Below, piece after piece: positions 1 to 10,624 of a stretch of DNA of 64,000 nucleotides; the first letter of the stretch is position 1, and every line of letters starts with the position of its first letter. The notes under the pieces were generated by a model. The model was given only the letters and a program-made list of their open reading frames with translations, ran no database searches and was not told the origin of the DNA. Both the position numbers and the translations under genes were made by a program. The stretch comes from Methanolobus bombayensis (lineage in GTDB: Archaea > Halobacteriota > Methanosarcinia > Methanosarcinales > Methanosarcinaceae), in NCBI RefSeq assembly GCF_017873415.1, contig NZ_JAGGKD010000005.1, positions 186,001 through 250,000 on the forward strand, given 5' to 3'.

Positions 1-352
1 GTACACCCGGAATGTCACCCTTTGCACCACCCATACGGCCACCGATTCTTTCTACTGTAACTTCGTCGTGCTCGTCAATAAAGTTGATAGCTCCGTCTCC
101 AGGGCAGAAAGCTGACACCTGACGTCCGTTCTTGATCAACTGAATTCTTACACATTTCCTGATTGCTGAGTTTGGCTGTTTAGCCTCTACACCCACTTTC
201 TCCAGTACGATACCTCTGCCCCGAGGTGCACCACCAAGAGGGTCTGCTTTTATGTCCAGACCAAGTGTGCGCCTGTTGTAGCGAGGGTCCTTCCACCTTG
301 CATCCTTGCGCATGCGCTGAAGCGTGTGAGCTGCATATTTTCCATTTGGCAT
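1..352 (-). CDS. rps12: 30S ribosomal protein S12 (uS12), 3' end cut by window
   Basis: Small-subunit ribosomal protein at the decoding centre. Reading the minus strand from ATG at 352 gives a protein beginning [11 protein letters not shown] and continuing through a basic segment into the family's hallmark KQPNSAIRK and a GxxGGxxG stretch ([12 protein letters not shown]); the frame stays open to base 1, so the C-terminus lies outside. The start follows a GGAGG-type Shine-Dalgarno (complement of tcctcc at 359-364). It is the last visible gene of the rpoH-rpoB-rpoA-rpl30e-nusA-rps12 string, the usual euryarchaeal order, where S7 and the elongation factors normally follow. Confidence 0.95.
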   Translation of the reverse strand, partial: MPNGKYAAHTLQRMRKDARWKDPRYNRRTLGLDIKADPLGGAPRGRGIVLEKVGVEAKQPNSAIRKCVRIQLIKNGRQVSAFCPGDGAINFIDEHDEVTVERIGGRMGGAKGDIPGV

Positions 353-402
353 ATTATATCCTCCAATTAATGTCTTTGATGAGTATGATATTATTCGAAC
401 TA

Positions 403-837
403 TCACTGCAGTATTACGTCATCTATGTCGTGATGTCTCTTTGCAACAAGTTTGACCTTTTCAATATTTTTTCCATTTCTTCCTATGGCAAGACCCTTGT
501 CTTTATTAGACACTTCTACATAAGCTAATCGTTTATTATTCCTGTTTGTGATGTTCACTGATTTGACAGTTACCGGACTGAATGCGTTTTTTATAAACAC
601 TTCTGGTTCGTCCGAATATTCGACAAGATCTATCTGTTTATCCACTGTTTTTTTCATACGGTTGATGTGTTCACCTTTTTTCCCGATAGCAGCACCCATG
701 TCGCCTGCCTTTATCACATATATTAACCTGCCGTCCTCGATTATACAATCTCTGACTGCTGCTCCGGTCAATTTTTCAAATAATGCAATGTATCGGATAC
801 CTTCAGTGGATAATTTGATCTCGCCCAAATATCGCAA
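403..837 (-). CDS. nusA: NusA-like KH-domain transcription factor
   Basis: 144-residue archaeal NusA homologue: two KH RNA-binding domains without the S1 and N-terminal polymerase-binding domains of bacterial NusA. The two KH loops are visible as GAAIGKKG (about residues 48-55) and GLAIGRNG (about 116-123). It lies 5 bases after rpl30e and 50 before rps12, so it is clearly co-transcribed with polymerase genes. In archaea it is inferred, not proven, to act in elongation or termination. Length and position are both standard for the family. Confidence 0.92.
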   Translation of the reverse strand: MRYLGEIKLSTEGIRYIALFEKLTGAAVRDCIIEDGRLIYVIKAGDMGAAIGKKGEHINRMKKTVDKQIDLVEYSDEPEVFIKNAFSPVTVKSVNITNRNNKRLAYVEVSNKDKGLAIGRNGKNIEKVKLVAKRHHDIDDVILQ

Positions 838-842
838 CTCCT

Positions 843-1130
843 TTAAGCGGCAGCCAGAATATCAGATTCCCCGCTGTCAATGATGGCCATTGCAGCAATG
901 ATGAATGGCTTTCCGCATGCAGGACCAAGTTCTGTTCCTGTTCCTGGGTAGTTGAGTATCGGTACGTTTGTGCTTTCGATCTTGGCTCTGACATCTGCAG
1001 GACAGTTTGAAGCAAGTACTACCATTTTAGCGTCTTCGCTTGTAGCAGCATCAATGGTCCTGTTAGATCCAATGATCACCTTTCCGGTTCTGATCACTTT
1101 GATAAGTGCTTTGTCAATGTTAATATCCAT
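843..1130 (-). CDS. rpl30e: Ribosomal protein L30e (eL30-like)
   Basis: 95-residue protein of the L7Ae/L30e/S12e/Gadd45 RNA-binding fold. The N-terminal half ([20 protein letters not shown]) and the following [14 protein letters not shown] segment match the L30e pattern of a kink-turn binding protein. The gene sits between rpoA'' and nusA as in most Euryarchaeota. A 103-base gap separates it from rpoA'' and holds a TATA-like box, so it may be transcribed both by read-through and from its own start. Confidence 0.9.
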   Translation of the reverse strand: MDINIDKALIKVIRTGKVIIGSNRTIDAATSEDAKMVVLASNCPADVRAKIESTNVPILNYPGTGTELGPACGKPFIIAAMAIIDSGESDILAAA

Positions 1131-1206
1131 TTATATCAACTCATTTATAACGTCATTTTGAGATTTGTATTAATAAGTGATTCCGTATATTTACTTTCTG
1201 GTTGTT

Positions 1207-1218
1207 CTTTATATACTT
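1207..1218 (-). promoter_or_regulatory. Internal TATA box in front of rpl30e
   Basis: Read on the minus strand this is AGTATATAAAGA, a good archaeal TATA element, about 80 bases upstream of the rpl30e start in an otherwise AT-rich 103-base spacer. It would let rpl30e-nusA-rps12 be transcribed apart from the large polymerase genes. Inferred from sequence only. Confidence 0.5.
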
Positions 1219-1233
1219 CTATATAACGAACTA

Positions 1234-2376
1234 TTATTTTGTTATTAGATGGACGTCTCCTGTTCCAAGCTTGATGGGCTGCCCGACAATAATGTTCTCT
1301 GTGACACCATTAAGTTGGTCACGGTCTCCACGCATTCCGGCATCAAGCAGGTGATTGACAGTCACTTCGAATGCTGCACGTGCGAACACACTTGCTTTCT
1401 CTCCGGAGATACCATGTCTACCAATCTGTTTTACTTCACCATCACAGCACATTATATCAGATACCAGCATGATGTGCCTTATATCAACAGTAAGACCCTG
1501 CTCTGAAAGTGTATTGGTAGCTTCTGTGATTATAGCGTTCCTTGCAGCCTCTATACCAAATACATCGTATATCTCACCGATGTTGTTGGTTGTTGTTCTT
1601 GTAACATCCACACCTTCTATCTGGAGTACATCTTTAAGCTGTGACCCTTCGGTATAGAGTGTATATTCGTCACCATCTTTTCTGATAACAACCCTCTTGA
1701 TACCTTCGATACCTTTCAGGGTAATTGAGTGAATGTTCTTTGCAAGCTGAAGAAGTTCACGGTATGATGGAGAATTTGGTGTAACAATTATCTGGTTTGC
1801 AACACTGTCAGATACATTAACCATAACATCAAGTTCATCCCGGAGCCTGTCTGCGATCTCATCGGGGCTAAGTGCCCTGTGCATCAAAGTCTTCTCGTGA
1901 AGATCAATTATAAGATGCATGTTTGCCAGGTCGGTAGTAATGTCTGCAAGATGTTCGATATGAGTTGCCTCTATCTCCCACGCAAGATGACGTGCCTTGT
2001 CCCTGTCATTTGCATATTCTTCTTCCAGTGCTATTGTCATCATTGGCGTACTCGGCTGCTTTCTTGCATCCACGATCTCAATGAGACGTGGGAGACCAAG
2101 TGTTACGTTGATCTCAGCGACACCAGCATAGTGGAAAGTACGCATGGTCATCTGTGTACCCGGTTCACCAATAGATTGTGCTGAAACGACACCAACTGCT
2201 TCACACGGTTCAACGCATGCGTATTCGTAGCTTTTCTTAACCTGTTCGATAATCTCTTCAAGCTCTTTCTTTGAAACACCTACCTTCATCACGTCATCTT
2301 TCAAAGTCTTCATGATGTTCTTAGGCAGGTCAAGTCCGGAGATCATTGCATCAATAGTAGCTTCACTGATCGTCAT
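1234..2376 (-). CDS. rpoA2: DNA-directed RNA polymerase subunit A''
   Basis: 380 residues; the C-terminal third of the eukaryotic Rpb1/bacterial beta' chain, encoded separately in archaea. The segment [21 protein letters not shown] and the following [20 protein letters not shown] belong to the conserved trigger-loop/bridge region, and the C-terminus carries [18 protein letters not shown]. The start is one base beyond the rpoA' stop, with the Shine-Dalgarno inside the end of rpoA' (the strand reads AAAGGAGGTG just before), implying translational coupling. No intein. Confidence 0.97.
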   Translation of the reverse strand: MTISEATIDAMISGLDLPKNIMKTLKDDVMKVGVSKKELEEIIEQVKKSYEYACVEPCEAVGVVSAQSIGEPGTQMTMRTFHYAGVAEINVTLGLPRLIEIVDARKQPSTPMMTIALEEEYANDRDKARHLAWEIEATHIEHLADITTDLANMHLIIDLHEKTLMHRALSPDEIADRLRDELDVMVNVSDSVANQIIVTPNSPSYRELLQLAKNIHSITLKGIEGIKRVVIRKDGDEYTLYTEGSQLKDVLQIEGVDVTRTTTNNIGEIYDVFGIEAARNAIITEATNTLSEQGLTVDIRHIMLVSDIMCCDGEVKQIGRHGISGEKASVFARAAFEVTVNHLLDAGMRGDRDQLNGVTENIIVGQPIKLGTGDVHLITK

Positions 2377-2377
2377 T

Positions 2378-5023
2378 TTAGTTCACCTCCTTTCCGGTGA
2401 CTCTCCTGACGACACGGTGAATCGCTTCAGGCTTACTATAGTCACTCTTTGTGGAGTCAATACCATCTTCTCCATACTTGAACTGGACAATAACTCCACG
2501 TGTTTCACGTACTGAACCATCGTACTGTACCTCAAGATCCTGCAATGCGTTAACAAGTCTCCTCTGCAGGTAACCTGACTGGGATGTACGGACTGCAGTA
2601 TCTACAAGACCTTCACGACCACCAATTGCGTGGAAGAAGTATTCTGTTGGGTTAAGTCCGCTCTTGTAACTTGCTTTTACGAAACCGTGGGCATCTGCAC
2701 CAAGGTCACCCTTGTCAAAGTGTGGGAGTGTCCTTCCTGCATAACCTCTTCTTATCCTTTCACCACGAACCGCCTGTTGTCCTACACAGGCTGCCATCTG
2801 GGTAAGGTTAAGCATTGAACCTCTTGCTCCAGACTTTGCCATGAGCACCGCAGAGTTCTCAAGACCGAGCTGCTGACCTGCAATGTTACCTGTCTGGTCC
2901 CTGGCTCTACCGAGTTCCTGCATGATCTTCATCTCAATCGTTTCCTCTAGGGTACGTCCTGGCAATGGTTCAAGTTCCTTTGCCTCATAAGCATCAATGA
3001 GTTTCTTTACAGAATCTTCAGCTTTACCCAGTAGATTGCCGATCTGGATCTTTGCTGTCTTTGGAATATCTTCATCACTGATGCCGAAACTAAGGCCCGT
3101 CTTCATCACACCTCTGATCGCAAGTCTGGTAAAGTCATCTACGAACTTGGCACCAGCTTCGGATCCGTATTCTTTCATAACCTTATCGAGAACCTTGCCC
3201 TTGAAAGCACCAATGGCCTGTTCATCAATGGTTCCCTGGAGCATTTCTCCGTCTTCAATGACTACGTAGGCGTCATATTCACAGTCCTTTTTCTTACAGG
3301 TCTCACACTTGAAACATGCCTGTGCCGGAAATTCCAGATAGAGCCCCTTTGGAAGGATCTGACTGAAGATCTGCTTTCCGTTCCAGAGCGGATCTCCTTC
3401 TTCAGAGTAACTTGCAGGTTCAGGCAGGTCTCTTATGTCGGATTTCCTGAGAAGTTCAAGAGCTGCATTCTTTGTGATCTTGTTCTCGTTCCTTGTAAGG
3501 AGGAAAAGACCTGAAATGTGGTCGTGAATACCACCGATGATCGGTCCTCCGAAACGTGGGGAAAGGATGTTTTCCTGTACCTGCATTAGGATGCTGGCTT
3601 CTGCTCTTGACTCTTCGGTCTGGAGAACGTGCATGTTCATTTCGTCACCGTCAAAGTCAGCATTGTATGGTGGACATACTGCCGGATTAAGTCTGAATGT
3701 CTTGTATGGGAGTACCTTGACCCTGTGAGCCATGATACTCATCTTATGAAGTGAAGGCTGTCTGTTAAAAAGAACAATGTCTCCATCCATGAGCTGTCTT
3801 TCAACAGTCCATCCGACCTCTATCTTCTCTGCAAGTTCATCCTTATTGATTTCTGAAACCCTGATACGTCTTCCATCATCACGAATTGCGTAATTTGCAC
3901 CGGGATGCACTCCGTTCCCGCGCTGTACGTACATGCGGAGTAGTTCAAGATTCCTTGGTGTCACCTTTTCGGGAATTGTCATCTGCATGGCAATTGCAAA
4001 AGGCACACCAACCTCATTGATACTGAGATTCGGATCAGGTGATACAACGGTACGCGCCGAGAAATTGACACGTTTACCTGAAAGACTTCCTCTGAAACGT
4101 CCTTCCTTACCCTTAAGACGCTGTGTGAGGGTCTTAAGAGGTCTTCCTGATCTGTGTCTTGCAGGAGGCACACCTGATACTTCATTGTCGAAGAATGTTG
4201 TAACGTGGTACTGGAGTAGTTCCCACAGGTCCTCAATAATAAGTTGTGGTGCACCAGCGTCCCTGTTCTCCTGGAATCTCTGATTTATTCTGATAATATC
4301 TACAAGTTTGTGGGTCAGGTCATCTTCACTGCGCTGACCGGATTCAAGTGTAATTGAAGGTCTGACAGTTACCGGTGGTACCGGAAGAACTGTGAGGACC
4401 ATCCATTCAGGCCTTGCACTTGAAGGATCCATGCCAAGAACTTTTACATCCTCATCCGGGATGTTCTCGAAACGGTCACGGATCTCGGTTGGTGTAAGCT
4501 TGTGGCCGTCTTCAATATAGTCGCTTGGTTTCTCGAACTTGATCTCAAGTTGTTCGGTTGAGCAGTATGGGCATGTCTTTGACTTACGTGCCTCCTTGAA
4601 TACCTCATTGATGATGTTGTCAGGGAGGTGCCCCATTTCCCTGCATGTTTCAAGCTGTTCAAGGAAATCTCTCTTCTTTTCAGGTTCAAGAAGAAGCCTG
4701 CTGCAGTTGCGACACACTGAACGCAGTGTTTTGCGTATTGTCTTGTTAAAACCAACGTGAATAACCGGAGCTACAAGATCAATGTGTCCGAAGTGTCCCG
4801 GACATTCTCCTGCACGGCTGCCACATGTCTTACATTTAAGACCCGGGTCGATAACTCCGAGGCGAAGGTCCATAAGACCCATGTCAATAGGATAACCGTC
4901 GTCGTCATAGGTGTCAGCAGTAATTATTGCTGTTACGCTCATCTTCCTGACCTCTCTTGGTGAGATCAGGCCGAATTTTATTGCGCCTACTCTTTTTGGA
5001 ATTGATGGAATATCATTATTCAT
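2378..5023 (-). CDS. rpoA1: DNA-directed RNA polymerase subunit A'
   Basis: 881-residue catalytic subunit. Seen in order: N-terminal zinc site ([17 protein letters not shown], about residues 60-76), a second zinc cluster (CRNCSRLL ... CPYCS, about 105-155), and the absolutely conserved [12 protein letters not shown] catalytic loop (three Asp that bind Mg2+), followed by [14 protein letters not shown] in the bridge-helix region. Length is normal for archaeal A'. It is followed immediately by rpoA'' and preceded 13 bases away by rpoB'. No intein in the catalytic loop, a common insertion site. Confidence 0.98.
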   Translation of the reverse strand: MNNDIPSIPKRVGAIKFGLISPREVRKMSVTAIITADTYDDDGYPIDMGLMDLRLGVIDPGLKCKTCGSRAGECPGHFGHIDLVAPVIHVGFNKTIRKTLRSVCRNCSRLLLEPEKKRDFLEQLETCREMGHLPDNIINEVFKEARKSKTCPYCSTEQLEIKFEKPSDYIEDGHKLTPTEIRDRFENIPDEDVKVLGMDPSSARPEWMVLTVLPVPPVTVRPSITLESGQRSEDDLTHKLVDIIRINQRFQENRDAGAPQLIIEDLWELLQYHVTTFFDNEVSGVPPARHRSGRPLKTLTQRLKGKEGRFRGSLSGKRVNFSARTVVSPDPNLSINEVGVPFAIAMQMTIPEKVTPRNLELLRMYVQRGNGVHPGANYAIRDDGRRIRVSEINKDELAEKIEVGWTVERQLMDGDIVLFNRQPSLHKMSIMAHRVKVLPYKTFRLNPAVCPPYNADFDGDEMNMHVLQTEESRAEASILMQVQENILSPRFGGPIIGGIHDHISGLFLLTRNENKITKNAALELLRKSDIRDLPEPASYSEEGDPLWNGKQIFSQILPKGLYLEFPAQACFKCETCKKKDCEYDAYVVIEDGEMLQGTIDEQAIGAFKGKVLDKVMKEYGSEAGAKFVDDFTRLAIRGVMKTGLSFGISDEDIPKTAKIQIGNLLGKAEDSVKKLIDAYEAKELEPLPGRTLEETIEMKIMQELGRARDQTGNIAGQQLGLENSAVLMAKSGARGSMLNLTQMAACVGQQAVRGERIRRGYAGRTLPHFDKGDLGADAHGFVKASYKSGLNPTEYFFHAIGGREGLVDTAVRTSQSGYLQRRLVNALQDLEVQYDGSVRETRGVIVQFKYGEDGIDSTKSDYSKPEAIHRVVRRVTGKEVN

Positions 5024-5036
5024 TTAGAATCACCCC

Positions 5037-6851
5037 TCACACCGCATCCTCTAGTTGCAGTCTTGGAGCTACACCAAGGGATTTGATTTCGTCAAGCAGC
5101 AGTTTGAATGCATAACTCATCTCTACAGGGTGGATGTCAGTCTCAGCACCACAGTTGGCGCAGTATCTTATGTTTCTCTTCCTGTCAAATGTTGCTATCA
5201 TTCCGCAGTGTCCGCAGACAAGTTCTACTACCTTGTCAGATTCATCAAGCAGTCTTTCCTTCAGTGTCATTGCAGCACCGTGGCCAATAAGCACATCACG
5301 CTCCATTTCACCGAAACGCAGACCTCCTTCACGGGCACGACCTTCGGTTGGTTGTCTTGTAAGCACCTGTACTGGTCCACGGGATCTTGCGTGCATCTTT
5401 GATGCTACCATATGGTGCAGTTTCTGGTAAAGGATAACTCCTACAAACACATCTGCCTGTATCTTCTTTCCTGTTACACCATCAAAGAAGACTTCCTTTC
5501 CTGTATGTGCAAATCCGTGTGTTTTGAGAGCTGCACGAAGATCGTCTTCATTTTCCCCGGAGAATGCAGTTGCATTAACTCTCCTTCCTTCCATTGACCC
5601 AACCTTTCCACCGATCATCTCAAGCACGTGACCTACAGTCATACGTGAAGGAATTGCGTGTGGATTGATTACAAGGTCAGGAACCATTCCTTTTTCTGTA
5701 AATGGCATGTCAGCAAAAGGCACTATAAGTCCGATAACTCCTTTCTGACCGTGTCTTGATGCGAACTTGTCGCCGATCTCAGGGATTCTCTGGTCTCTTA
5801 TCTTTACTTTTGCAAGGCGTGTACCGTTAATTGATTCTGTAAGAATTACTGTGTCAACGACTCCTTTCTCGTTGGAACGCATTGTGATAGCACTTTCTCT
5901 GCGCTGCTCAACGGTAATTCCGAAATCGGACTGTTCTTCAAGGAAACGTGGCGGACTTGTCTTTCCGATAAGTACGTCATTTGGACCTACCCTTGTTTCA
6001 GGGTTCACAAGACCGTCTACATCAAGATTTGCGTATGCTTCAGGGCTACGCGCACCTCTGAACTCGGAGTCAGGAATCTCGAATTTATCTTCCTGTCCGC
6101 CAGGATAACGTCTTTCCTCACCCTCGAATGTCCTGAGGAAATGACTTCTTCCAAGCCCTCTCTCAATTGAACCTTTATTGAAAACCAGTGCATCTTCAAT
6201 ATTGTGACCTTCGTAGGACATAACAGCTACAACGAAGTTCTGTCCGGCCGGCCTGTCATCGAAATGAATTGCTTCACAGGTCTGTGTTCTGACCATTGCC
6301 CTCTGCGGGTAGTGAAGTATGTGTGCACGTGTGTCCGGTCTTAGCTTGGTATTGGATGTTGAAACACCGATACACTGCTTGACCATGGCTGCACCCATTG
6401 TGTTACGTGGGGATGCATTGTGTTCCGGATATGGTACCATTCCTGTACATATTCCCAGCATAAGTCCCGGGTTGATTTCCAGATGGGTGTGTTTCTCTGT
6501 AATATCGTCTTTGTAAAGGGCAATGAATGCATTCTCTTCTTCTTCTGAGTCAAGGTATTCTATTTTTCCTGCTTTTGTCATTTCAGAATAGGGAATTTTG
6601 CCTTCTGCAAGAAGCTCTATCTCTTCTTCTGATATCAGGGCTTCTCCATTCTTTACAATTATCAGCGGCCTTCTAGCACGACCCATGTCAGTATTGATCA
6701 GCACTTCATGTATGTCTTCATAAAATGTTACATTGATCTGGTCAGAGATCATTCCTGATCTGCGTTGCTCTCTCAGGTCCTCTACCAGCTCTGCAGGGTC
6801 TGTGTGTGTTCCCACTAATTCTCCATTAAGGAAAACTTTAGCTTCATTCAT
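5037..6851 (-). CDS. rpoB1: DNA-directed RNA polymerase subunit B'
   Basis: About 604 residues; C-terminal half of the second largest subunit, split as in methanogens. It contains [10 protein letters not shown], the [21 protein letters not shown] segment, [13 protein letters not shown] and a C-terminal zinc ribbon ([23 protein letters not shown]). The reading frame opens at 6872, but the ATG at 6851 ([12 protein letters not shown]) is preferred because a GGGAGG Shine-Dalgarno sits 9 bases before it; this start overlaps the end of rpoB'' by 8 bases, which suggests translational coupling. Confidence 0.96.
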   Translation of the reverse strand: MNEAKVFLNGELVGTHTDPAELVEDLREQRRSGMISDQINVTFYEDIHEVLINTDMGRARRPLIIVKNGEALISEEEIELLAEGKIPYSEMTKAGKIEYLDSEEEENAFIALYKDDITEKHTHLEINPGLMLGICTGMVPYPEHNASPRNTMGAAMVKQCIGVSTSNTKLRPDTRAHILHYPQRAMVRTQTCEAIHFDDRPAGQNFVVAVMSYEGHNIEDALVFNKGSIERGLGRSHFLRTFEGEERRYPGGQEDKFEIPDSEFRGARSPEAYANLDVDGLVNPETRVGPNDVLIGKTSPPRFLEEQSDFGITVEQRRESAITMRSNEKGVVDTVILTESINGTRLAKVKIRDQRIPEIGDKFASRHGQKGVIGLIVPFADMPFTEKGMVPDLVINPHAIPSRMTVGHVLEMIGGKVGSMEGRRVNATAFSGENEDDLRAALKTHGFAHTGKEVFFDGVTGKKIQADVFVGVILYQKLHHMVASKMHARSRGPVQVLTRQPTEGRAREGGLRFGEMERDVLIGHGAAMTLKERLLDESDKVVELVCGHCGMIATFDRKRNIRYCANCGAETDIHPVEMSYAFKLLLDEIKSLGVAPRLQLEDAV

Positions 6852-8502
6852 CGAGAAGGCCTCCCATATCATCTAATGATTCAGAATAATTCGTATACCC
6901 GATAGGTTCTGATTTTTTCTCTTGATCTTCTTCTACTGTTGTTATATTTTTCACTTCTATCTCTTCCAGATAGTCATCCAGTTCTTCGTCATATTCAGGA
7001 AGCGCTTTCAGTGAAGAGTTAAGGACAGCCTTTACTACACCAAGGTCGTAGAGTACGTTCTTTATCATCTTCTCATCGTCTGTTCCTGTTGAAAGCTCTA
7101 CCATTTGTGCAAAGTTTTTCACAAGACCACAGTTAGGACCTTCAGGAGTTTCTGACGGACAAAGCCTTCCCCATTGTGTGGGGTGCAGGTCACGGGCTTC
7201 GAAGTGTGGCTGTGCTCTTGAAAGTGGGGAAATTACACGACGCAGGTGTGAAAGTGTGGATATGTAATCTGTCCTGTCAAGCAACTGTGAAACACCGGTT
7301 CTGCCGCCTACCCAGTTACCTGTTGCAAGTGGGTGCTGAAGCCTGTCTGTGAGTACATCTGCTCTGACAAGCGTGATAACATTGAGCTCACGGTTCCTCA
7401 TGTTTGCTCTTTCAAGCTGGTATTTGATATCTCTTGAGAGCCTGTTAAAAGCTACCCTGAAGAGATCTTCCATAAGGTCCCCGGTAAGTTTGAGTCTCTT
7501 GTTTGAGTAATGGTCCTTATCATCAGGAGTACGCCTTCCAAGTGCCAGTTCGAAACATGATTCGGCCATTCTTCCAAGGAAATTGGCCTTTGCGGCCCTG
7601 TCATGAGGTTCATTCCCAAGGTGCGGTAAAAGATATCTGTCAATTACATAGTTCGCACGTTTGATCTGGTAGTCCCTCGCCTGTCCGGAAGCGACCCTTG
7701 AACCGATCTTCTCCATCGCATCTTCGATGTTGTCGACCTCTGCTTCCTCAAGATTCTCGAACATGAACTTCATAATCTCCGGATCAGTGGATACAGCTTT
7801 TACAAGCTCTTCGTCAGTCTCCACACCCAGCGCCCTCATGAGTGTGATAAAGTTGAGACGTCCGGAAATGGATGGGAATGAAACTTCCAGAAGTGATTTT
7901 CTACCTCTTTCTACAACCACTAATGCCCTGTATCCTCTTCTCTGAGAGAATACTTTTGAAACCTCTATGGTGTCTCCGTATCTCTCTCCGAATTCTGTGA
8001 GGATCTTGTTTGGAGCAAGGTCTTCCAGAGTCATGACCACACGCTCTGTTCCGTTGATTATGAAATATCCTCCCGGATCAAGCGGGTCTTCTCCGAATTT
8101 GACCATCTCTTCCTCCTGGATCTCGGTGAGGTTACATATGTCTGATTTGATCATGACCGGAAGCTGACCTATTTTTGCTTCCTGTGGCTCTTTTTCTTCA
8201 TCATTCTCGACAACACTCATCTGCAGGTAGAGTGGTGCGGAATAAGAAAGGTTCCTGAGCCTTGCTTCATTAGGATATAGATTTTCTATAGCTCCGTCCG
8301 CTTCCTTGACAACGGGATTTTCAACACGGATATTGCCCAGTTTGATATATGTGTCTTCAAGATCTGTCTCGATGATCTTCTGTTCATCGATTATCTTTTG
8401 AAGACCTGTCTCCAGAAACTTGTTATAGGAATCTATGTGATGCTGTACGATCTTGTCTTTCGTGAAAAACGAACGTGGGATCTGTCCTTTGGTTAACGCT
8501 AT
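6844..8502 (-). CDS. rpoB2: DNA-directed RNA polymerase subunit B'' (non-canonical start)
   Basis: N-terminal half of the second largest polymerase subunit, about 552 residues. The body contains [13 protein letters not shown], the fork region [18 protein letters not shown] and [21 protein letters not shown]. The first in-frame ATG is at 8220, but the open frame extends upstream through clearly conserved residues ([20 protein letters not shown] ..., then [13 protein letters not shown]), so that ATG is internal. The frame is closed by TAA at about 8535-8537 and has no ATG, GTG or TTG before 8220. The best start is AUA at 8502-8500, five bases after an AGGTG Shine-Dalgarno; AUC at 8505-8503 is the alternative. 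The product is certain, the initiation codon is inference. Confidence 0.93.
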   Translation of the reverse strand: MALTKGQIPRSFFTKDKIVQHHIDSYNKFLETGLQKIIDEQKIIETDLEDTYIKLGNIRVENPVVKEADGAIENLYPNEARLRNLSYSAPLYLQMSVVENDEEKEPQEAKIGQLPVMIKSDICNLTEIQEEEMVKFGEDPLDPGGYFIINGTERVVMTLEDLAPNKILTEFGERYGDTIEVSKVFSQRRGYRALVVVERGRKSLLEVSFPSISGRLNFITLMRALGVETDEELVKAVSTDPEIMKFMFENLEEAEVDNIEDAMEKIGSRVASGQARDYQIKRANYVIDRYLLPHLGNEPHDRAAKANFLGRMAESCFELALGRRTPDDKDHYSNKRLKLTGDLMEDLFRVAFNRLSRDIKYQLERANMRNRELNVITLVRADVLTDRLQHPLATGNWVGGRTGVSQLLDRTDYISTLSHLRRVISPLSRAQPHFEARDLHPTQWGRLCPSETPEGPNCGLVKNFAQMVELSTGTDDEKMIKNVLYDLGVVKAVLNSSLKALPEYDEELDDYLEEIEVKNITTVEEDQEKKSEPIGYTNYSESLDDMGGLLDE

Positions 8503-8514
8503 GATAGCACCTTC
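8500..8514 (-). promoter_or_regulatory. Shine-Dalgarno and putative AUA start of rpoB''
   Basis: On the minus strand the bases read GAAGGTG, a five-base spacer, then ATA GCG TTA. AGGTG pairs with the CACCU of the archaeal 16S 3' end, and the spacing matches that of mcrA (GGTG plus six bases). No canonical start exists in this frame, and in the other two frames the nearby GTG and TTG run into stops within a few codons. This site decides the start of rpoB''. Confidence 0.6.
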
Positions 8515-8573
8515 TTTATATGGTTTGTATTATTGCAAAAAAGCCCTTGTATGATTAATGTGAAGATCGCGTT

Positions 8574-8810
8574 TTAAGCGATCACAAGTCGATAGTAAAA
8601 TGCTTCGCCGGCGGTCTGGCTGTTACGGGTTATCTTAACGACATCTCCAACCTGTGCCCCAATTTCCTGAATAACGGGATCAACAACCTTTATCTTAGGT
8701 AGTTGTTCCTTTTCTATGGCAAATTGCTTTAAAACAGATTTAAGTTCATCTTCCAACATTATCTCATGTTTAGGGATCAACTGGTGGTCGAGCAGGCTAA
8801 ATTTTCTCAA
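8574..8810 (-). CDS. rpoH: DNA-directed RNA polymerase subunit H (Rpb5-like)
   Basis: 78-residue archaeal RpoH, equal to the C-terminal assembly domain of eukaryotic Rpb5, which sits in the polymerase jaw. Recognised by DHQLIPKHEI near the N-terminus, the LPKI...DPVIQEIGAQVGDVVKI core and the FYYRLV ending. It begins with TTG at 8810, about nine bases after a strong GGGAGGAG Shine-Dalgarno. First protein gene of the polymerase operon; a 71-base spacer separates it from rpoB''. Confidence 0.95.
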   Translation of the reverse strand: MRKFSLLDHQLIPKHEIMLEDELKSVLKQFAIEKEQLPKIKVVDPVIQEIGAQVGDVVKITRNSQTAGEAFYYRLVIA

Positions 8811-8863
8811 TATATTACTCCTCCCTCAAAAATGTGAACGTGAACACTCCTGTGCAAAAGTGA

Positions 8864-8940
8864 TGGCGGGCTCGTAGGGATTTGAACCCTAGGCCGTCTG
8901 GTTAAAAGCCAGACGCTCTGCCTGACTGAGCTACGAGCCC
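8864..8940 (-). tRNA. tRNA-Lys (anticodon UUU)
   Basis: The minus strand folds into a full cloverleaf. The seven-base acceptor stem GGGCTCG (8940-8934) pairs with CGAGCCC (8874-8868), followed by discriminator G and an encoded CCA (8866-8864). The anticodon stem GTCTGG/CCAGAC closes a CTTTTAA loop with anticodon TTT, and the T arm carries GGTTCAAATCC. It lies about 55 bases upstream of rpoH on the same strand and could be cut from the same primary transcript. Confidence 0.97.
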
Positions 8941-9010
8941 AATTTGGTGGGTGGATTTGCTGAGGCTGCTTCACATTCATCGACTTCGGTGTAGCGGGTG
9001 ATAAAAGCAC

Positions 9011-9028
9011 TTTTAGTATATATACTTA
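9011..9028 (-). promoter_or_regulatory. Candidate promoter (TATA box) for tRNA-Lys and the rpo operon
   Basis: The minus strand reads AAGTATATATACTAAAAG, a strong and nearly symmetrical TATA element. A start about 25 bases further on would fall near 8990, giving a leader of about 50 bases before the tRNA. The box being palindromic, plus-strand transcription cannot be excluded, but no plus-strand gene follows. Confidence 0.55.
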
Positions 9029-9296
9029 TCGTATGCCCGCAGTATGTTCGAACTTCTATTAGTTCCAATGGTCTACTATTACTTATATCTTATTTATTCA
9101 AGTATCTTTAATTTAATCAAAAGCAGAATGTTTATATCTTATTATTAGTCCACTTTACAAAGTAGCTCCCCGGTATTGTTTAATTGATCTCTTTCTAAGG
9201 ATGCATCTGTTATACTGGTGCTTAATAATATTTTATGTAACAACAGAATCTCGAAAACTTCGATTAAGTCATGTTGTGGCGTTTCCGTTATTCTTA
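9029..9296. other. Intergenic region between ahcY and tRNA-Lys, no gene seen
   Basis: AT-rich spacer of about 270 bases. No open frame with a plausible start and Shine-Dalgarno was found on either strand. A plus-strand TATA-like run (gtttatatctta, near 9130) and a small inverted repeat (TCGAA aac TTCGA near 9252-9264) are present but do not add up to a recognisable RNA gene. Confidence 0.4.
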
Positions 9297-9309
9297 AAAG
9301 AAAAAAGGT
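9297..9309 (-). terminator. Oligo-T terminator after ahcY
   Basis: Eleven to 24 bases after the ahcY stop the minus strand reads CCTTTTTTCTTTT. Archaeal polymerases stop at such T runs without needing a hairpin. Confidence 0.5.
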
Positions 9310-9320
9310 AAATGACAGGT

Positions 9321-10556
9321 TTATGTTCCGGTTTCCCAGCCTGCCATATATGCTTCCTGTTCATCGGAAAGCTTGTCAATGCTAATGCCCATTGACATGA
9401 GTTTCATTTCAGCAACGCCAACATCAAGTTCATGTGGCACAGCGTGTACTCCATCAGATAGTTTGTTCTCTGCAATATATCTGACACAGAGTGCCTGGTT
9501 TGCAAAACTCATATCCATAACTTCTGCAGGGTGGCCATCACCTGCTGCAAGGTTTACAAGTCTTCCGTCAGCAAGCACATAAACACGTTTCTCACCGATC
9601 TTGTATTCCTTAATGTTATTTCTCACAGTTCTGACAGAATCTGCCATTGCCTTGAGGTCTTCCAGGTTGATCTCAACATTGAAGTGACCTGCATTTGCAA
9701 GGATTGCACCATCGTTTATGACCTCAAAGTCTTCTTTCTTCAGGATGTCTCTGTTACCTGTGGTTGTAAGGAATATATCACCGATCTTTGCAGCCTCTTT
9801 CATAGGCATGACACTGTTACCGTCCATGCGTGCTTCCAGTGCTCTTATCGGGTCTATCTCGGTTACAATTACGTTTGCTCCAAGCCCCTTTGCACGCATT
9901 GCAGCACCTTTTCCACACCAGCCGTATCCGCCGATAACAACATTCTTACCAGCTACCAGAAGGTTTGTCGTTCTCATGATACCGTCCCATGAGGACTGTC
10001 CGGTTCCATAGCGATTATCGAAAAGGAACTTTGTCATTGCATCATTTACTGCAATTACCGGCATCTTAAGAGCACCGTCCCGTTCCATTGCCTTGAGTCT
10101 GTGGATACCTGTTGTAGTTTCTTCACAGCCACCAAGGATCTCTGGAAGAAGGTCTGTGCGTTCTGTGTGAAGCTTGAAAATAAGGTCTGCTCCATCATCG
10201 ATTGTGATGTCAGGCTTAAAGTCAAGTACCTTGTCAATAGCTTCATAGTATTCCTCATTGCAGCAGTCATATTTTGCAAAACACTGGATGCTGTTCTTGT
10301 TATGCAAAGCCATTGAAACGTCATCCTGTGTACTAAGAGGATTACATCCTGTAATTGCTACTTCGGCCCCTCCTATTGCAAGTGTTTCAACAAGTGCTGC
10401 TGTCTTTGCTTCAACATGAAGTGCCATTGCAACTTTGTGACCTGCAAGAGGTTTTTCCTTTGCAAACTGTTCCCTGATGATATTGAGAACAGGCATGTGA
10501 TTAAGAACCCAGTCGATCTTCATATTTCCGGATTCTAACATTTCAGTATCAGTCAT
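9321..10556 (-). CDS. ahcY: S-adenosylhomocysteine (or S-inosylhomocysteine) hydrolase
   Basis: 411-residue NAD-dependent hydrolase that removes the inhibitory product of methyltransferases and returns homocysteine. Visible: substrate domain motifs CNPLSTQDDV and DDGADL, the Rossmann loop VIGGYGWCGKGAAMRAKGLG (about residues 213-232), TGNRDI and ANAGHFNVE. It starts at ATG 10556 after a GGAGAT Shine-Dalgarno, 68 bases downstream of dadD. In Methanocaldococcus the homologue is reported to act on S-inosylhomocysteine made by DadD; the gene order here fits that route, but the substrate cannot be read from sequence. Confidence 0.95.
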   Translation of the reverse strand: MTDTEMLESGNMKIDWVLNHMPVLNIIREQFAKEKPLAGHKVAMALHVEAKTAALVETLAIGGAEVAITGCNPLSTQDDVSMALHNKNSIQCFAKYDCCNEEYYEAIDKVLDFKPDITIDDGADLIFKLHTERTDLLPEILGGCEETTTGIHRLKAMERDGALKMPVIAVNDAMTKFLFDNRYGTGQSSWDGIMRTTNLLVAGKNVVIGGYGWCGKGAAMRAKGLGANVIVTEIDPIRALEARMDGNSVMPMKEAAKIGDIFLTTTGNRDILKKEDFEVINDGAILANAGHFNVEINLEDLKAMADSVRTVRNNIKEYKIGEKRVYVLADGRLVNLAAGDGHPAEVMDMSFANQALCVRYIAENKLSDGVHAVPHELDVGVAEMKLMSMGISIDKLSDEQEAYMAGWETGT

Positions 10557-10624
10557 CTTTAATCTCCAAATTCAAAATTACATTTGATAATAACGTATCT
10601 AATATAAGTATAAGCCTTGGTTTC

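Noticed and set aside
8807-9010. Minus-strand open frame of 67 codons across tRNA-Lys
   Set aside because: It is a translation of the tRNA and its leader, with no family resemblance.
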